Positions 27,874-34,941 of a stretch of 47,387 nt of DNA are shown here, in pieces. Every line of letters starts with the position of its first letter. Within the stretch, counting starts at the first letter, position 1. The translations under genes and the position numbers were made by a program. Below the pieces are notes generated by a model. The model searched no databases. It was not told the origin of the DNA and worked only from the letters and a program-made list of their open reading frames with translations. Source of the DNA: Sediminispirochaeta sp. (lineage in GTDB: Bacteria > Spirochaetota > Spirochaetia > B11-G9); NCBI GenBank assembly GCA_024763455.1, contig JANTFL010000005.1:1-47387 (forward strand), read 5' to 3'.

Positions 27874-27890
27874 GTTTCCTCCATGAAAAC
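27874..27890 (-). promoter_or_regulatory. Candidate CsrA-binding hairpin overlapping the Shine-Dalgarno of the distal flagellin
   Basis: Minus-strand RNA GUUUUC-AUGGA-GGAAAC: 6-bp stem (one G-U) with GGA in a 5-nt loop. The 3' arm GGAAAC is part of the ribosome site for the ATG 3 nt downstream. Confidence 0.6.
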
Positions 27891-27895
27891 GTTTT

Positions 27896-27911
27896 GAAGC
27901 ATCCTTGCTTC
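27896..27911 (-). promoter_or_regulatory. Candidate upstream CsrA-binding hairpin in the distal flagellin leader
   Basis: Minus-strand RNA GAAGC-AAGGAU-GCUUC: perfect 5-bp stem and hexaloop AAGGAU. This is a near-ideal match to the CsrA consensus (ARGGAU presented in a loop). Confidence 0.68.
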
Positions 27912-27952
27912 GTTTTTTTTGGAGAAATCAACCCATTCCGGTCAATTTTTTT

Positions 27953-27974
27953 AAAAAAACCTTAAGGAAGGTTT
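27953..27974 (-). terminator. Weak terminator-like hairpin inside the distal flagellin leader
   Basis: Minus strand AAACCTT-CCTT-AAGGTTT followed by TTTT. The 7-bp stem has only two G-C pairs, so it is weak. It lies between the sigma-28-like promoter and the CsrA-type hairpins and could attenuate, or stop read-through from the TPR gene. Confidence 0.3.
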
Positions 27975-28053
27975 AATTCCTCCGATATTCAAGATAGAAC
28001 AGGGAAAGTAGGGGCTTGGCCATTACCGCGGATACTACCTCCCTCAACCTTAC

Positions 28054-28081
28054 GTGTCGGCAGCATCTTCATAAACCTTTA
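28054..28081 (-). promoter_or_regulatory. Candidate sigma-28 (FliA-type) promoter of the distal flagellin
   Basis: On the minus strand TAAA (28081-28078), 16-nt spacer, GCCGACAC (28061-28054). GCCGA matches the flagellar -10 fully, and TAAAGGTT matches the extended -35. Located immediately after the TPR gene stop. Predicted leader length is about 175 nt. Confidence 0.65.
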
Positions 28082-28090
28082 GAAAAATTA

Positions 28091-29212
28091 TTAAATTTTT
28101 TTCTCTTGTATGAATTTTAGGTATTTTGCAGCTATCGAGTCATCAGGATCATACTCGAGTACAGTTTTAAAAAATCCTTCAGCATCAGATAGATTTTCTT
28201 CTTTGAGGGCAAGAACACCCATATTGGATATGATTTTTATATTGGTTCCGTCTTTTCGGAGGGCGGAAGAGAGAAACTTTTTGCATTCCTTGTATTCACC
28301 AAGTTCCATAAGGCAGATAGCGAGCTCATTATAGGTATCTATGTTGGAATCATCCAGATCGAGACTCTTGGTAAAGGCATTCCGTGCTTTTTCATATTCT
28401 TCCAGTCTCCGATATGCCCATCCAAGGAGAAACCAGCCGTTCCAGGAGTCCGAATGTGTATCGAGAAAGGTCTTGATTTTGTTGATCCCCTCATATTCTC
28501 TCTCCATTTTAATGAGATCATATGCTTCGAGGAACAGAAGGTCGTCTTGCTGGGTTTCTGGAATTTTGTTTAGAATTTGAAGAGCAAACTCCCTCCTTTT
28601 ACCCTCTGGCTCAGCATCTGTAAATTTCTTAAATATAGATCTGGCCTTGTCGAGATTACCTACCTTTATATAAAACGATCCAAGGTTAAAGAGAAGATCA
28701 GGAGAATCTGGATGATACTTCAGAGCATCAATGTATACCCTGAAAGCTTCCAGAGAGCTTTCTGAGGCAAGTTCCTTATTCCCCAGGGTTTCGAACAGAG
28801 TGGCCTTCTCTTCAAGAACTGTAGCAAGATTTAAATGATTATAGAGATTACCGGGATTGAAATTAACCAGGGATCTGAAAATCTCTTCAGCAACCTCAAA
28901 TTCTTTATTTTTTGCCTTCGTGATTCCTGCAGATGACATCAGTGTTTCAATACCGGGTTGTACAGCGTTTATAAAGGAGCGGTAGTACTCAATATCCTTG
29001 TGATCCTTCTCCCATGCAAAAATTTTCATTATTGCGGCAATAATTCTCTCCCAGGAGAGCTCCCCGAAGTACCAGTTCTCTTCTCCCTCGGGGACTTCAA
29101 CCGGGAGGAGTATGGAGGGATCGAGTTCAAAATCCTTGAACTTTTCTACCGTTTCTTCAGGAATTGAGACAAAAACAATATTTGAAAGGTGTGATGAATG
29201 GTTATCACTCAT
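28091..29212 (-). CDS. TPR-repeat protein of unknown function
   Basis: 373 residues. An N-terminal non-repeat region (1-100, acidic with an aromatic patch) is followed by at least five tetratricopeptide-like units, e.g. PDLLFNLGSFYIKVGNLDKARSIFKK, WNGWFLLGWAYRRLEEYEKARNAFTKSLDLD, DTYNELAICLMELGEYKECKKFL and IISNMGVLALKEENLSDAEGFFKTVLEYDPDD. No signal peptide, so a cytosolic scaffold. It follows the PilZ gene after 4 nt and precedes the flagellin promoter, suggesting but not proving a motility role. Confidence 0.85.
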   Translation of the reverse strand: MSDNHSSHLSNIVFVSIPEETVEKFKDFELDPSILLPVEVPEGEENWYFGELSWERIIAAIMKIFAWEKDHKDIEYYRSFINAVQPGIETLMSSAGITKAKNKEFEVAEEIFRSLVNFNPGNLYNHLNLATVLEEKATLFETLGNKELASESSLEAFRVYIDALKYHPDSPDLLFNLGSFYIKVGNLDKARSIFKKFTDAEPEGKRREFALQILNKIPETQQDDLLFLEAYDLIKMEREYEGINKIKTFLDTHSDSWNGWFLLGWAYRRLEEYEKARNAFTKSLDLDDSNIDTYNELAICLMELGEYKECKKFLSSALRKDGTNIKIISNMGVLALKEENLSDAEGFFKTVLEYDPDDSIAAKYLKFIQEKKI

Positions 29213-29216
29213 GTTG

Positions 29217-30023
29217 TTATCCGTTGTTGTGTTTTACTGTAATGTAGGAGTTGATCAGCTTTTTATACTCCATAGGTATGCTGTCCTCATGGAAGTGAAC
29301 GGCCAACGCGGCAAGATCCTTTCTTCCTTCCACATTTTCAAAGCGGATTGTTTCCCCTTTCAGCAGGAGCGGGGTTCCGTCCTGGCGTATCAATATCAGG
29401 GCGCACTCCTTGTTTATCAGGAATTTCGCAATTCCCTGGATAATAACTTTTGCTCCGGAGAAGGAGAGGTCCCTAAGAATACAATTCCTGGGAATGGAAT
29501 CTATAGAAATTCTGCCGTTTTTGGTTTTAAGTCCCAGTCTTCTGGCAGAATCGTCTGTAATAAGGATTCGTTCTTCGGTACGTTTCTTCGAGTTTATATT
29601 AATTTCCAGCATTTGTCCGAGAATGGCGATAAGATCTTCTGCTGGACGCTTGGTATAGGTAAGATTAACGAAATTCAGGGAAGGATTGTCTTTGCTGTAC
29701 TGACTGAATCCGGAAACCTTTGCAGAAACAAAAAAAAGCAGTTTGTCTTTTTTATCCTCTATCTGGAAGGCAAACCGGAGCGAAACAATATTGTTTGCCT
29801 TTCTGAAAATTTCGAATGAGGCAGCGTCAAGGTTGGCAATTATCTTGGCTCCGGTCATCGATGTAGAATAGATAATACAGGGCCATTGATTTCCAAGACA
29901 CTTCAGATAGACATGTTTGGTTAACAAATGCGTTGTTTCAATAACATTCTTGGTAAATGTAACCTCAATGTCTTTGTAAGTGTCATAAAAACGGTTTATT
30001 TGCTGGCTGGTTAATATGCTCAT
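29217..30023 (-). CDS. PilZ-domain protein (predicted c-di-GMP receptor)
   Basis: 268 residues, cytosolic. The N-terminal half (about 1-135) is a beta-rich YcgR/PilZN-like domain. The C-terminal PilZ domain (about 140-265) has KKRTEERILI at the Arg-motif position and RDLSFSGAKV matching D/NxSxxG. Proteins of this layout control flagellar motor behaviour in other bacteria. No Shine-Dalgarno at normal distance; a TTGACA-N17-TAACAT promoter ends 9 nt before the ATG. Forms a pair with the TPR gene. Confidence 0.82.
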   Translation of the reverse strand: MSILTSQQINRFYDTYKDIEVTFTKNVIETTHLLTKHVYLKCLGNQWPCIIYSTSMTGAKIIANLDAASFEIFRKANNIVSLRFAFQIEDKKDKLLFFVSAKVSGFSQYSKDNPSLNFVNLTYTKRPAEDLIAILGQMLEININSKKRTEERILITDDSARRLGLKTKNGRISIDSIPRNCILRDLSFSGAKVIIQGIAKFLINKECALILIRQDGTPLLLKGETIRFENVEGRKDLAALAVHFHEDSIPMEYKKLINSYITVKHNNG

Positions 30024-30032
30024 ATCAATTAG

Positions 30033-30061
30033 ATGTTATCCTTGGAATAGGCTTATGTCAA
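30033..30061 (-). promoter_or_regulatory. Candidate sigma-70 promoter of the PilZ-TPR pair
   Basis: Minus strand TTGACA (30061-30056), 17-nt spacer, TAACAT (30038-30033), ending 9 nt before the PilZ start. It directly follows the 6S RNA 3' end. Confidence 0.5.
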
Positions 30062-30064
30062 CCA

Positions 30065-30248
30065 AAAGAAAACCCGCGATGGCGCTTGGGAATGGATCTC
30101 TTGAACTCTTTAGTTCAAGTGGGTTTCCGCACTGGAGCATCCTGTACGATATAAAACCGCGCAATTCAACTCCCGTATATAGAAACCCGTTCTATATAAT
30201 TTGACCCAAGAGATTTTGGTATTCCCGCCCGGCCACCGCAGGAAAAAA
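30065..30248 (-). ncRNA. ssrS: 6S RNA (RNA polymerase-binding regulator)
   Basis: 6S RNA mimics an open promoter and sequesters sigma-70 RNA polymerase. The minus strand of this intergenic gap folds as one long rod: CCTGCGGTGGC near 30242-30232 pairs over 11 bp (with wobbles) with GCCATCGCGGG near 30083-30073. The 3' half contains GCGGAAACCCACTTGAAC and the internal hairpin CTTGAACTAAAGAGTTCAAG, closely resembling the CCUUGAACCAAGGGUUCAAGG hairpin of E. coli 6S. Length is about 180 nt, and TTTTCTTTT follows. It lies directly after zapA on the same strand, the classic zapA-ssrS order. Ends are approximate. Confidence 0.85.
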
Positions 30249-30250
30249 TG

Positions 30251-30547
30251 CTATAAAGTACTGTCGATCAATTTGATGATCTCCAGTGTCTTTTTTTCTA
30301 CCTCATCGGCTTCTTTTTCCGATAAGCCTTTTTTTAAATTTTTCCTTTCTTTGAATAGCTCGTCCGTAAGAAGTATACACGAAATTATTGCTGTTCGTAA
30401 AGGATCCCGGACGCCCATTTGGCCCTCTACTTTTGAAATTACCTTCTCGAGATGAGCTATAATAGTGTCAAAATAAACAGGGTCCTCATCAACCTTTAAG
30501 GAAAATGAAGACCCGAGTAATCTGATTCGTTTCAGGTTATCAGCCAT
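30251..30547 (-). CDS. zapA: Cell division protein ZapA
   Basis: FtsZ-ring stabiliser. 98 residues: N-terminal RIRLLGSSFSLKVDEDPVYFDTIIAHLEKVI matches the ZapA head, and the C-terminal half is a coiled coil (LTDELFKERKNLKKGLSEKEADEVEKKTLEIIKLID). It is followed by the 6S RNA and preceded after 11 nt by a coiled-coil gene. Its Shine-Dalgarno is poor, suggesting coupling to the upstream gene. Confidence 0.9.
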   Translation of the reverse strand: MADNLKRIRLLGSSFSLKVDEDPVYFDTIIAHLEKVISKVEGQMGVRDPLRTAIISCILLTDELFKERKNLKKGLSEKEADEVEKKTLEIIKLIDSTL

Positions 30548-30558
30548 TGAGATTTATC

Positions 30559-30960
30559 TTAGAAGATATCCAGCTCATTTTCAAGGGAAGGAGTTTCCTC
30601 CTCTTTGTTCTGTTCCTCGGATTCAGCCAAAGGAATTTTTTCTTCTCCCGCAGGATGCTCCTCTTCAGACAGTTTTTCAGAGGGCTGGTCACCTTCACTG
30701 AGTGAGGAGCTATCAGTATCAGATTCAGTAACAATGTCTTCAAGGAGATCCAGCTGTTTCAGGGCGTTTAGAATGCCTTCTTCAATGTTACTTTGATCCT
30801 GCTTAAAAGAATCGATAAATACCTCAAGTTCCTCTATCCTTTTCTCATAACCGGACAGTTTTGTTTTTAAAAGATCATTTTCTTCTCTTAAAGACTTAAT
30901 TACATCTACCGCTTTTAGTACCTTGGACTCCAGACTATGAATCTGTTCTACTGATATCAT
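30559..30960 (-). CDS. Coiled-coil protein upstream of zapA, possible ZapB-like division protein
   Basis: 133 residues. Residues 1-70 form a leucine-zipper-like coiled coil (HSLESKVLKAVDVIKSLREENDLLKTKLSGYEKRIEELEVF). The rest is a Glu/Ser-rich disordered acidic tail ending NELDIF. The coiled coil and position beside zapA recall ZapB, but the tail is not part of typical ZapB, so the assignment is tentative. It starts directly after the rplT stop (2-nt gap). Confidence 0.72.
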   Translation of the reverse strand: MISVEQIHSLESKVLKAVDVIKSLREENDLLKTKLSGYEKRIEELEVFIDSFKQDQSNIEEGILNALKQLDLLEDIVTESDTDSSSLSEGDQPSEKLSEEEHPAGEEKIPLAESEEQNKEEETPSLENELDIF

Positions 30961-30962
30961 TC

Positions 30963-31322
30963 TTAAACCTCAAGTGCCTTTTTTGCCTCAGCAACAAGAG
31001 TGGAAAAAGCTTCTTTATCCTCAATAGCGAGGTTTGAGAGAATTTTTCTATTCAGTTCAATGCCGGATTTATGAAGTCCATTAATGAATCGTGAATATGA
31101 AATCCCTTCGTTTCTGCATGCTGCTGATATACGGGCAATCCAGAGTCTTCTGAAATCCCTTTTCTTTCTTCTTCTGTCTCTGTATGCGTACTGACCTGCT
31201 TTTGCAACTGCGTCTTTTGCAGTCCTGAAGTTAGTGCTTCTTCTCCCAAAGTACCCCTTGGCATCTTTGAGTATTTTCTTTCTTCTGTCTTTTCTTCGTG
31301 TTCCGTCAACTGCTCTTGGCAT
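30963..31322 (-). CDS. rplT: 50S ribosomal protein L20
   Basis: 119 residues, very basic: [56 protein letters not shown] is the universal L20 N-terminus, and [26 protein letters not shown] the globular part. Third gene of the infC-rpmI-rplT operon. Confidence 0.98.
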   Translation of the reverse strand: MPRAVDGTRRKDRRKKILKDAKGYFGRRSTNFRTAKDAVAKAGQYAYRDRRRKKRDFRRLWIARISAACRNEGISYSRFINGLHKSGIELNRKILSNLAIEDKEAFSTLVAEAKKALEV

Positions 31323-31334
31323 TATTCCTACTCC

Positions 31335-31535
31335 TTAAAAACTGTATGGTAAGAGAACTTTAACTTTCTTTGTTTCTTCAGGGCTCAACGTGTCGAGATG
31401 CCTGAGATTCCTTTTTCTCTTAGAGCTTTTTTTGGTAAGAATGTGCCGGGTTCCCTGCTTTTTGTACCTTACTTTCCCTTTGGAAGTAACTCTGTACCGT
31501 TTAGCAGCCGATTTTCTTGTTTTCATTTTTGGCAT
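31335..31535 (-). CDS. rpmI: 50S ribosomal protein L35
   Basis: 66 residues starting [21 protein letters not shown], with [19 protein letters not shown]. The frame is open 14 codons further upstream, but the universal MPKMKT start and the AAAGGA before 31535 identify the true start. Confidence 0.97.
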   Translation of the reverse strand: MPKMKTRKSAAKRYRVTSKGKVRYKKQGTRHILTKKSSKRKRNLRHLDTLSPEETKKVKVLLPYSF

Positions 31536-31618
31536 AACTAAATCCTTTAAATTTATTTTTCGGGCGGTAAGGAACAAGACCCCTCAACGCCTCAATTCCG
31601 TCATACGACGAAAGTTTT

Positions 31619-32137
31619 TTACTTTTTCGGGCTTAAAATCATGGACATAAAACGTCCTTCCATGACTGGATTTTTATCCAGGACGAAGTTTACTTCTTTT
31701 TCAGTCAGAAGGTCAATTACCTTCATAAGAACATCTCTACCAAGCTCAGTATGAGCAAGTTCTCTTCCTCTGAAACGGATGGTAACTTTAACCTTATTCC
31801 CGTCTTCAAGGAATTCGGTGATATGTTTTGTTTTAAACTCCAGATCGTGTTTCTCGATCTTTGGCTGCATTCTAATTTCTTTGAGTTTTATAAGTTTTTG
31901 CTTCTTTTTGGACTCTTTGAGTCTTTTATCCTGCTCAAACTTATATTTTCCGTAATCCATCAGTTTACAAACCGGCGGATTAGCCTGCGGAGCTACCTCT
32001 ACCAGGTCTACCCCCTCTTGAGAAGCCAACTGTAAAGCTTCGCTGAGTGAAACAACTTTCTGCTCTCCGCCATCACCAATCAGTCTTACCTCTTTTGAAC
32101 GTATTGCCTCGTTTATACGCAGTTCCTTAGCAGCCAA
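31619..32137 (-). CDS. infC: Translation initiation factor IF-3, TTG start
   Basis: 172 residues: N-domain [21 protein letters not shown], linker [26 protein letters not shown]-domain [45 protein letters not shown] sequence. Start is TTG (32135-32137) behind AGGAGG with 4-nt spacing; no ATG or GTG fits. Rare start codons are the rule for infC because IF-3 discriminates against them and so represses its own translation. A short hairpin (AGCGG-CGTTTAAA-CCGCT) precedes the ribosome site. Confidence 0.97.
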   Translation of the reverse strand: MAAKELRINEAIRSKEVRLIGDGGEQKVVSLSEALQLASQEGVDLVEVAPQANPPVCKLMDYGKYKFEQDKRLKESKKKQKLIKLKEIRMQPKIEKHDLEFKTKHITEFLEDGNKVKVTIRFRGRELAHTELGRDVLMKVIDLLTEKEVNFVLDKNPVMEGRFMSMILSPKK

Positions 32138-32185
32138 TATTCCTCCTCGTTGCAGCGGTTTAAACGCCGCTAAAAATTCAAGGTC

Positions 32186-32214
32186 AATATATCAATTCTT
32201 TTTAAAAGAGTCAA
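32186..32214 (-). promoter_or_regulatory. Sigma-70 promoter of infC-rpmI-rplT
   Basis: Minus strand TTGACT (32214-32209), 17-nt spacer, TATATT (32191-32186). Predicted leader about 42 nt, too short for a large L20-type autoregulatory leader. Confidence 0.78.
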
Positions 32215-32259
32215 AGGGTGTTACAGGTGTATATGCATTTAAAATATAACTCACGGTAG

Positions 32260-32288
32260 TTGAAGGCTTTTATCAATCGTGATATTCT
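32260..32288 (+). promoter_or_regulatory. Candidate sigma-70 promoter of the 218-aa membrane protein
   Basis: TTGAAG (32260-32265), 17-nt spacer, TATTCT (32283-32288). The ATG follows 9 nt after the -10 box, and no Shine-Dalgarno is present. Confidence 0.42.
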
Positions 32289-32297
32289 CTTTCAATT

Positions 32298-32954
32298 ATG
32301 AGTATATTCCTATTATCAGCAGTACCGCTTGGTTTTTTTCTCTATATTTCGATTGAGTACAGCGGGATTATGGCAACAAAATTTTTTTGGAAGTCTTTTC
32401 TTCTAGGGGGGATAACATTTATTGTATCACTGATCCTCCTTACGTTGTTGGATTACTTTATTCAACCGGCGTATGAACCGGTGCCGCTGTTTATCTATCA
32501 CTGGTTCATGGATCTCTTTTACTTCGCTCTCTCAGGCACCCTGGGATTTCTCATCTTTTATTACAGGGGCATCCTTGTGTTTGAAAGAAGGAAAGACTTC
32601 CCCTTTGTTTACTCCTTTTTTTCGGGGTTCCTGTCTCCTGCAGGCGTCTATATCCTTATTAAGAATTTTTATTTCCTTGATACATATCTGCTCTTTCTCT
32701 ATCCCCTGCTGCTTGTAGTTGTCGGTTTTATCACAACATTTCTTGTAATAGAAGCACAGCGAAGCAATGGATATAAACAGATCCTTCTCTACCTTATTAT
32801 AATCCCTGCAACAGCAGTTATAGCGGGAGTTCCTGCCCTTTACTACCTTAACTACCAAACCTATGCAGTTCTCCTTGCTTGTTTCCTTCCGCTGCTGTCG
32901 TCGTCTATTTATTCAATTCTGAGGAATGAATACCACACAGTTTTTAGGACCTGA
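32298..32954 (+). CDS. Polytopic membrane protein of unknown function
   Basis: 218 residues with about six hydrophobic spans (approx. 3-20, 28-50, 62-85, 102-122, 128-150, 160-180, with another near 185-203). No charged motif in the spans points to a transporter family I know. It stands alone between the divergent infC operon and convergent fba. No Shine-Dalgarno: TTCTCTTTCAATT precedes the ATG. Confidence 0.75.
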   Translation: MSIFLLSAVPLGFFLYISIEYSGIMATKFFWKSFLLGGITFIVSLILLTLLDYFIQPAYEPVPLFIYHWFMDLFYFALSGTLGFLIFYYRGILVFERRKDFPFVYSFFSGFLSPAGVYILIKNFYFLDTYLLFLYPLLLVVVGFITTFLVIEAQRSNGYKQILLYLIIIPATAVIAGVPALYYLNYQTYAVLLACFLPLLSSSIYSILRNEYHTVFRT

Positions 32955-32973
32955 AATAAAAAGGCAGGGGCAA

Positions 32974-33007
32974 AGAAAAAGGGAAGATGCATTTATGGCG
33001 TCTTCCC
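32974..33007 (-). terminator. Intrinsic terminator of fba
   Basis: Minus strand GGGAAGACGC, loop CATAAAT, GCATCTTCCC (10 bp, one wobble), then TTTTTCTTT. Stem at 32981-33007. The plus-strand side is less T-rich but it may also serve the convergent membrane-protein gene. Confidence 0.85.
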
Positions 33008-33042
33008 CTTTAATACTACCTTCTATGAAGGTTTCAGCTACA

Positions 33043-34041
33043 CTAAGCCTGTCCGGCTGAACCGAGGACCGTTTCGTTCTTTTTCTTATACATCTCTTTA
33101 AGAGCTTCTCTTGCCGGACCGAGATACTTTCTCGGATCAAAAACATCAGGCTGTTCTGCCAGAATTTTGCGTATAGCTGCAGTCATGGCAAGCCTGCCGT
33201 CGGAATCGATATTGATCTTGCATACAGCGAGTTTTGCAGCTTTTCTCAGCTGTTCTTCGGGGATACCGACTGAATCCTTTAGATCCCCCCCATACTTATT
33301 GATCAGGTTTACATATTCCATTGGTACAGAAGATGAACCATGCAGAACTATGGGGAACCCCGGAAGTTTCTGTTCAATTTCTTCAAGAATATCAAACCTC
33401 AGGGGAGGGGGAATAAGAACTCCGTCCTTGTTCCTTGTACACTGTTCAGGAGTGAACTTATTGGCACCATGACTTGTTCCAATGGAAATTGCCAAACTGT
33501 CTACGCCGGTTTTTTTAAGAAAGTCTTCTACCTCTTCTGATTTTGTATATGTTGACTTTTCAGCAACGACATCATCCTCTATACCGGCAAGTACGCCAAG
33601 TTCTCCCTCTACGGTAACATAGTCTTTTTGTGCATGAGCGTACTCCACTACCTTTCTAGTGAGAGCTACATTTTCTTCGTAGGGGAGGTGGGAACCGTCA
33701 ATCATTACAGAGGAAAATCCGCTGTCAATACAATCTTTGCACAGTTCAAAGGTATCGCCATGATCAAGATGCAGTGCAATTGGAATTTCGTATCCCAGCT
33801 CTTTAGCATAATTAACTGCACCCTGTGCCATATATCTTAAAAGCGTAGCATTTGCATATTTCCGTGCACCTGATGAGACCTGAAGTATTACAGGTGATTT
33901 TGTCTCTACACATGCCTGAATAATCGCTTGTAGCTGTTCCATGTTATTGAAGTTGTATGCAGGAACTGCAAATCCTTTTTCCATAGCCTTTTCAAACATC
34001 TTTTTGGTGTTTGACAGCCCTAAATCTTTGTAAGAAACCAT
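33043..34041 (-). CDS. fba: Class II fructose-bisphosphate aldolase
   Basis: Zinc enzyme that splits fructose-1,6-bisphosphate in glycolysis. 332 residues: FAVPAYNFNNMEQLQAI, zinc and catalytic HLDHGD, DGSHLPYEENV, EGELGVLAGIED, GTSHGANKF, VLHGSSSVP, and KINIDSDGRLAMT. All zinc ligands are present. Long glycine-rich class IIB-type loop features are seen. Its promoter is divergent from the flaA promoter. Confidence 0.97.
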   Translation of the reverse strand: MVSYKDLGLSNTKKMFEKAMEKGFAVPAYNFNNMEQLQAIIQACVETKSPVILQVSSGARKYANATLLRYMAQGAVNYAKELGYEIPIALHLDHGDTFELCKDCIDSGFSSVMIDGSHLPYEENVALTRKVVEYAHAQKDYVTVEGELGVLAGIEDDVVAEKSTYTKSEEVEDFLKKTGVDSLAISIGTSHGANKFTPEQCTRNKDGVLIPPPLRFDILEEIEQKLPGFPIVLHGSSSVPMEYVNLINKYGGDLKDSVGIPEEQLRKAAKLAVCKINIDSDGRLAMTAAIRKILAEQPDVFDPRKYLGPAREALKEMYKKKNETVLGSAGQA

Positions 34042-34069
34042 TTTCTTCTCCTATTCTATTGGTAATTAT

Positions 34070-34098
34070 AGAATACGCACACTCCAAATAATGGTCAA
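34070..34098 (-). promoter_or_regulatory. Candidate sigma-70 promoter of fba
   Basis: Minus strand TTGACC (34098-34093), 17-nt spacer, TATTCT (34075-34070). Confidence 0.55.
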
Positions 34099-34127
34099 GA
34101 GCGTATATATTTATTAAAGAAAAAGAT

Positions 34128-34156
34128 TTGACAAACAATTATGTAAGAAATATAAT
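34128..34156 (+). promoter_or_regulatory. Exact-consensus sigma-70 promoter of the flaA operon
   Basis: TTGACA (34128-34133), 17-nt spacer, TATAAT (34151-34156): both hexamers and the spacing are perfect. No sigma-28-like element is seen before these genes. Confidence 0.88.
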
Positions 34157-34206
34157 TCAATATACATACGCTGATTGTGACTGAGTAATTAAATAAGGAG
34201 TGTGGA

Positions 34207-34938
34207 ATGAGAAAAGGCAGCATTCTTTTTATATGCCTTCTGTTGTTGCTTTCTTTACTACTGCCGTTGTCAACTTTTGCGGACACGCAGACAGAGAATC
34301 TTGAATCAAGAGTTCTGGAAACTTTCGATCCAGATACAAAAACAACTGACTGGCTGGTTGTAGGAAGTAAGTTTACTTCCGAAGGATATCCGGAACAGGT
34401 ATATACAAAATCCTGGCCGGAGGCGCTGTACGGTGCGAATCTTGAAAACAAGGATTATGAAGTTCTTGGAATCCATGTGAAATGGGACCGAAAAGGGTAC
34501 AATAATATTGAAATAATACCGGTAAAGAAGGATGATGAGGGAAATGTCGTTCCAAATCCTATCCCTATTCCTGGTATGGTCAAGAAACTTGATCTTTGGG
34601 TCTGGTGCTCAAGATTCAACTATTATATGGATGTCCATGTTAGAGATTCTGCAGGAGTTGTCCATGTTCTCAGGCTTGGAGATCTGAATTCAATTGGATG
34701 GAAGAATTTTAGTGTCGCTTTTCCCGGAAGTATAAAACAGTCCGGGCTGCATGTTCCTTTTTTAAAGAGCCTGGAACTGGTAAAGTTTGTGATCTGGACA
34801 AAACCTGAAGAAAGTGTAAGTGATTTCTATGTGTACCTGGATCAGGTCAAGGTTTTAACTGATCTGTTTATCACCCGGTTCGACGGAGACAATCTTGCAA
34901 ATTCAAAAAAAGTTCAGGAAGTGTGGGGGGGCAAGTAA
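34207..34938 (+). CDS. flaA: Flagellar filament outer layer (sheath) protein, FlaA family
   Basis: 243 residues with a Sec signal peptide (MRKGSILFICLLLLLSLLLPLSTFA, cleavage near 25). FlaA forms the sheath over the FlaB core of spirochaete periplasmic flagella and is exported by Sec rather than the flagellar apparatus. Typical FlaA features: VLETFD near the mature N-terminus, YGANLENKDYEVLGIHVKWDRKGYNNIEI, KKLDLWVWCSRFNYYMDVHV and FYVYLDQVKVLTDLF. A second FlaA paralogue follows after 3 nt. Confidence 0.92.
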   Translation: MRKGSILFICLLLLLSLLLPLSTFADTQTENLESRVLETFDPDTKTTDWLVVGSKFTSEGYPEQVYTKSWPEALYGANLENKDYEVLGIHVKWDRKGYNNIEIIPVKKDDEGNVVPNPIPIPGMVKKLDLWVWCSRFNYYMDVHVRDSAGVVHVLRLGDLNSIGWKNFSVAFPGSIKQSGLHVPFLKSLELVKFVIWTKPEESVSDFYVYLDQVKVLTDLFITRFDGDNLANSKKVQEVWGGK

Positions 34939-34941
34939 TCG

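Noticed and set aside
29112..29819. Plus-strand frame of 235 codons opposite the TPR and PilZ genes
   Set aside because: Spans two well-supported minus genes and has no features of a real protein.
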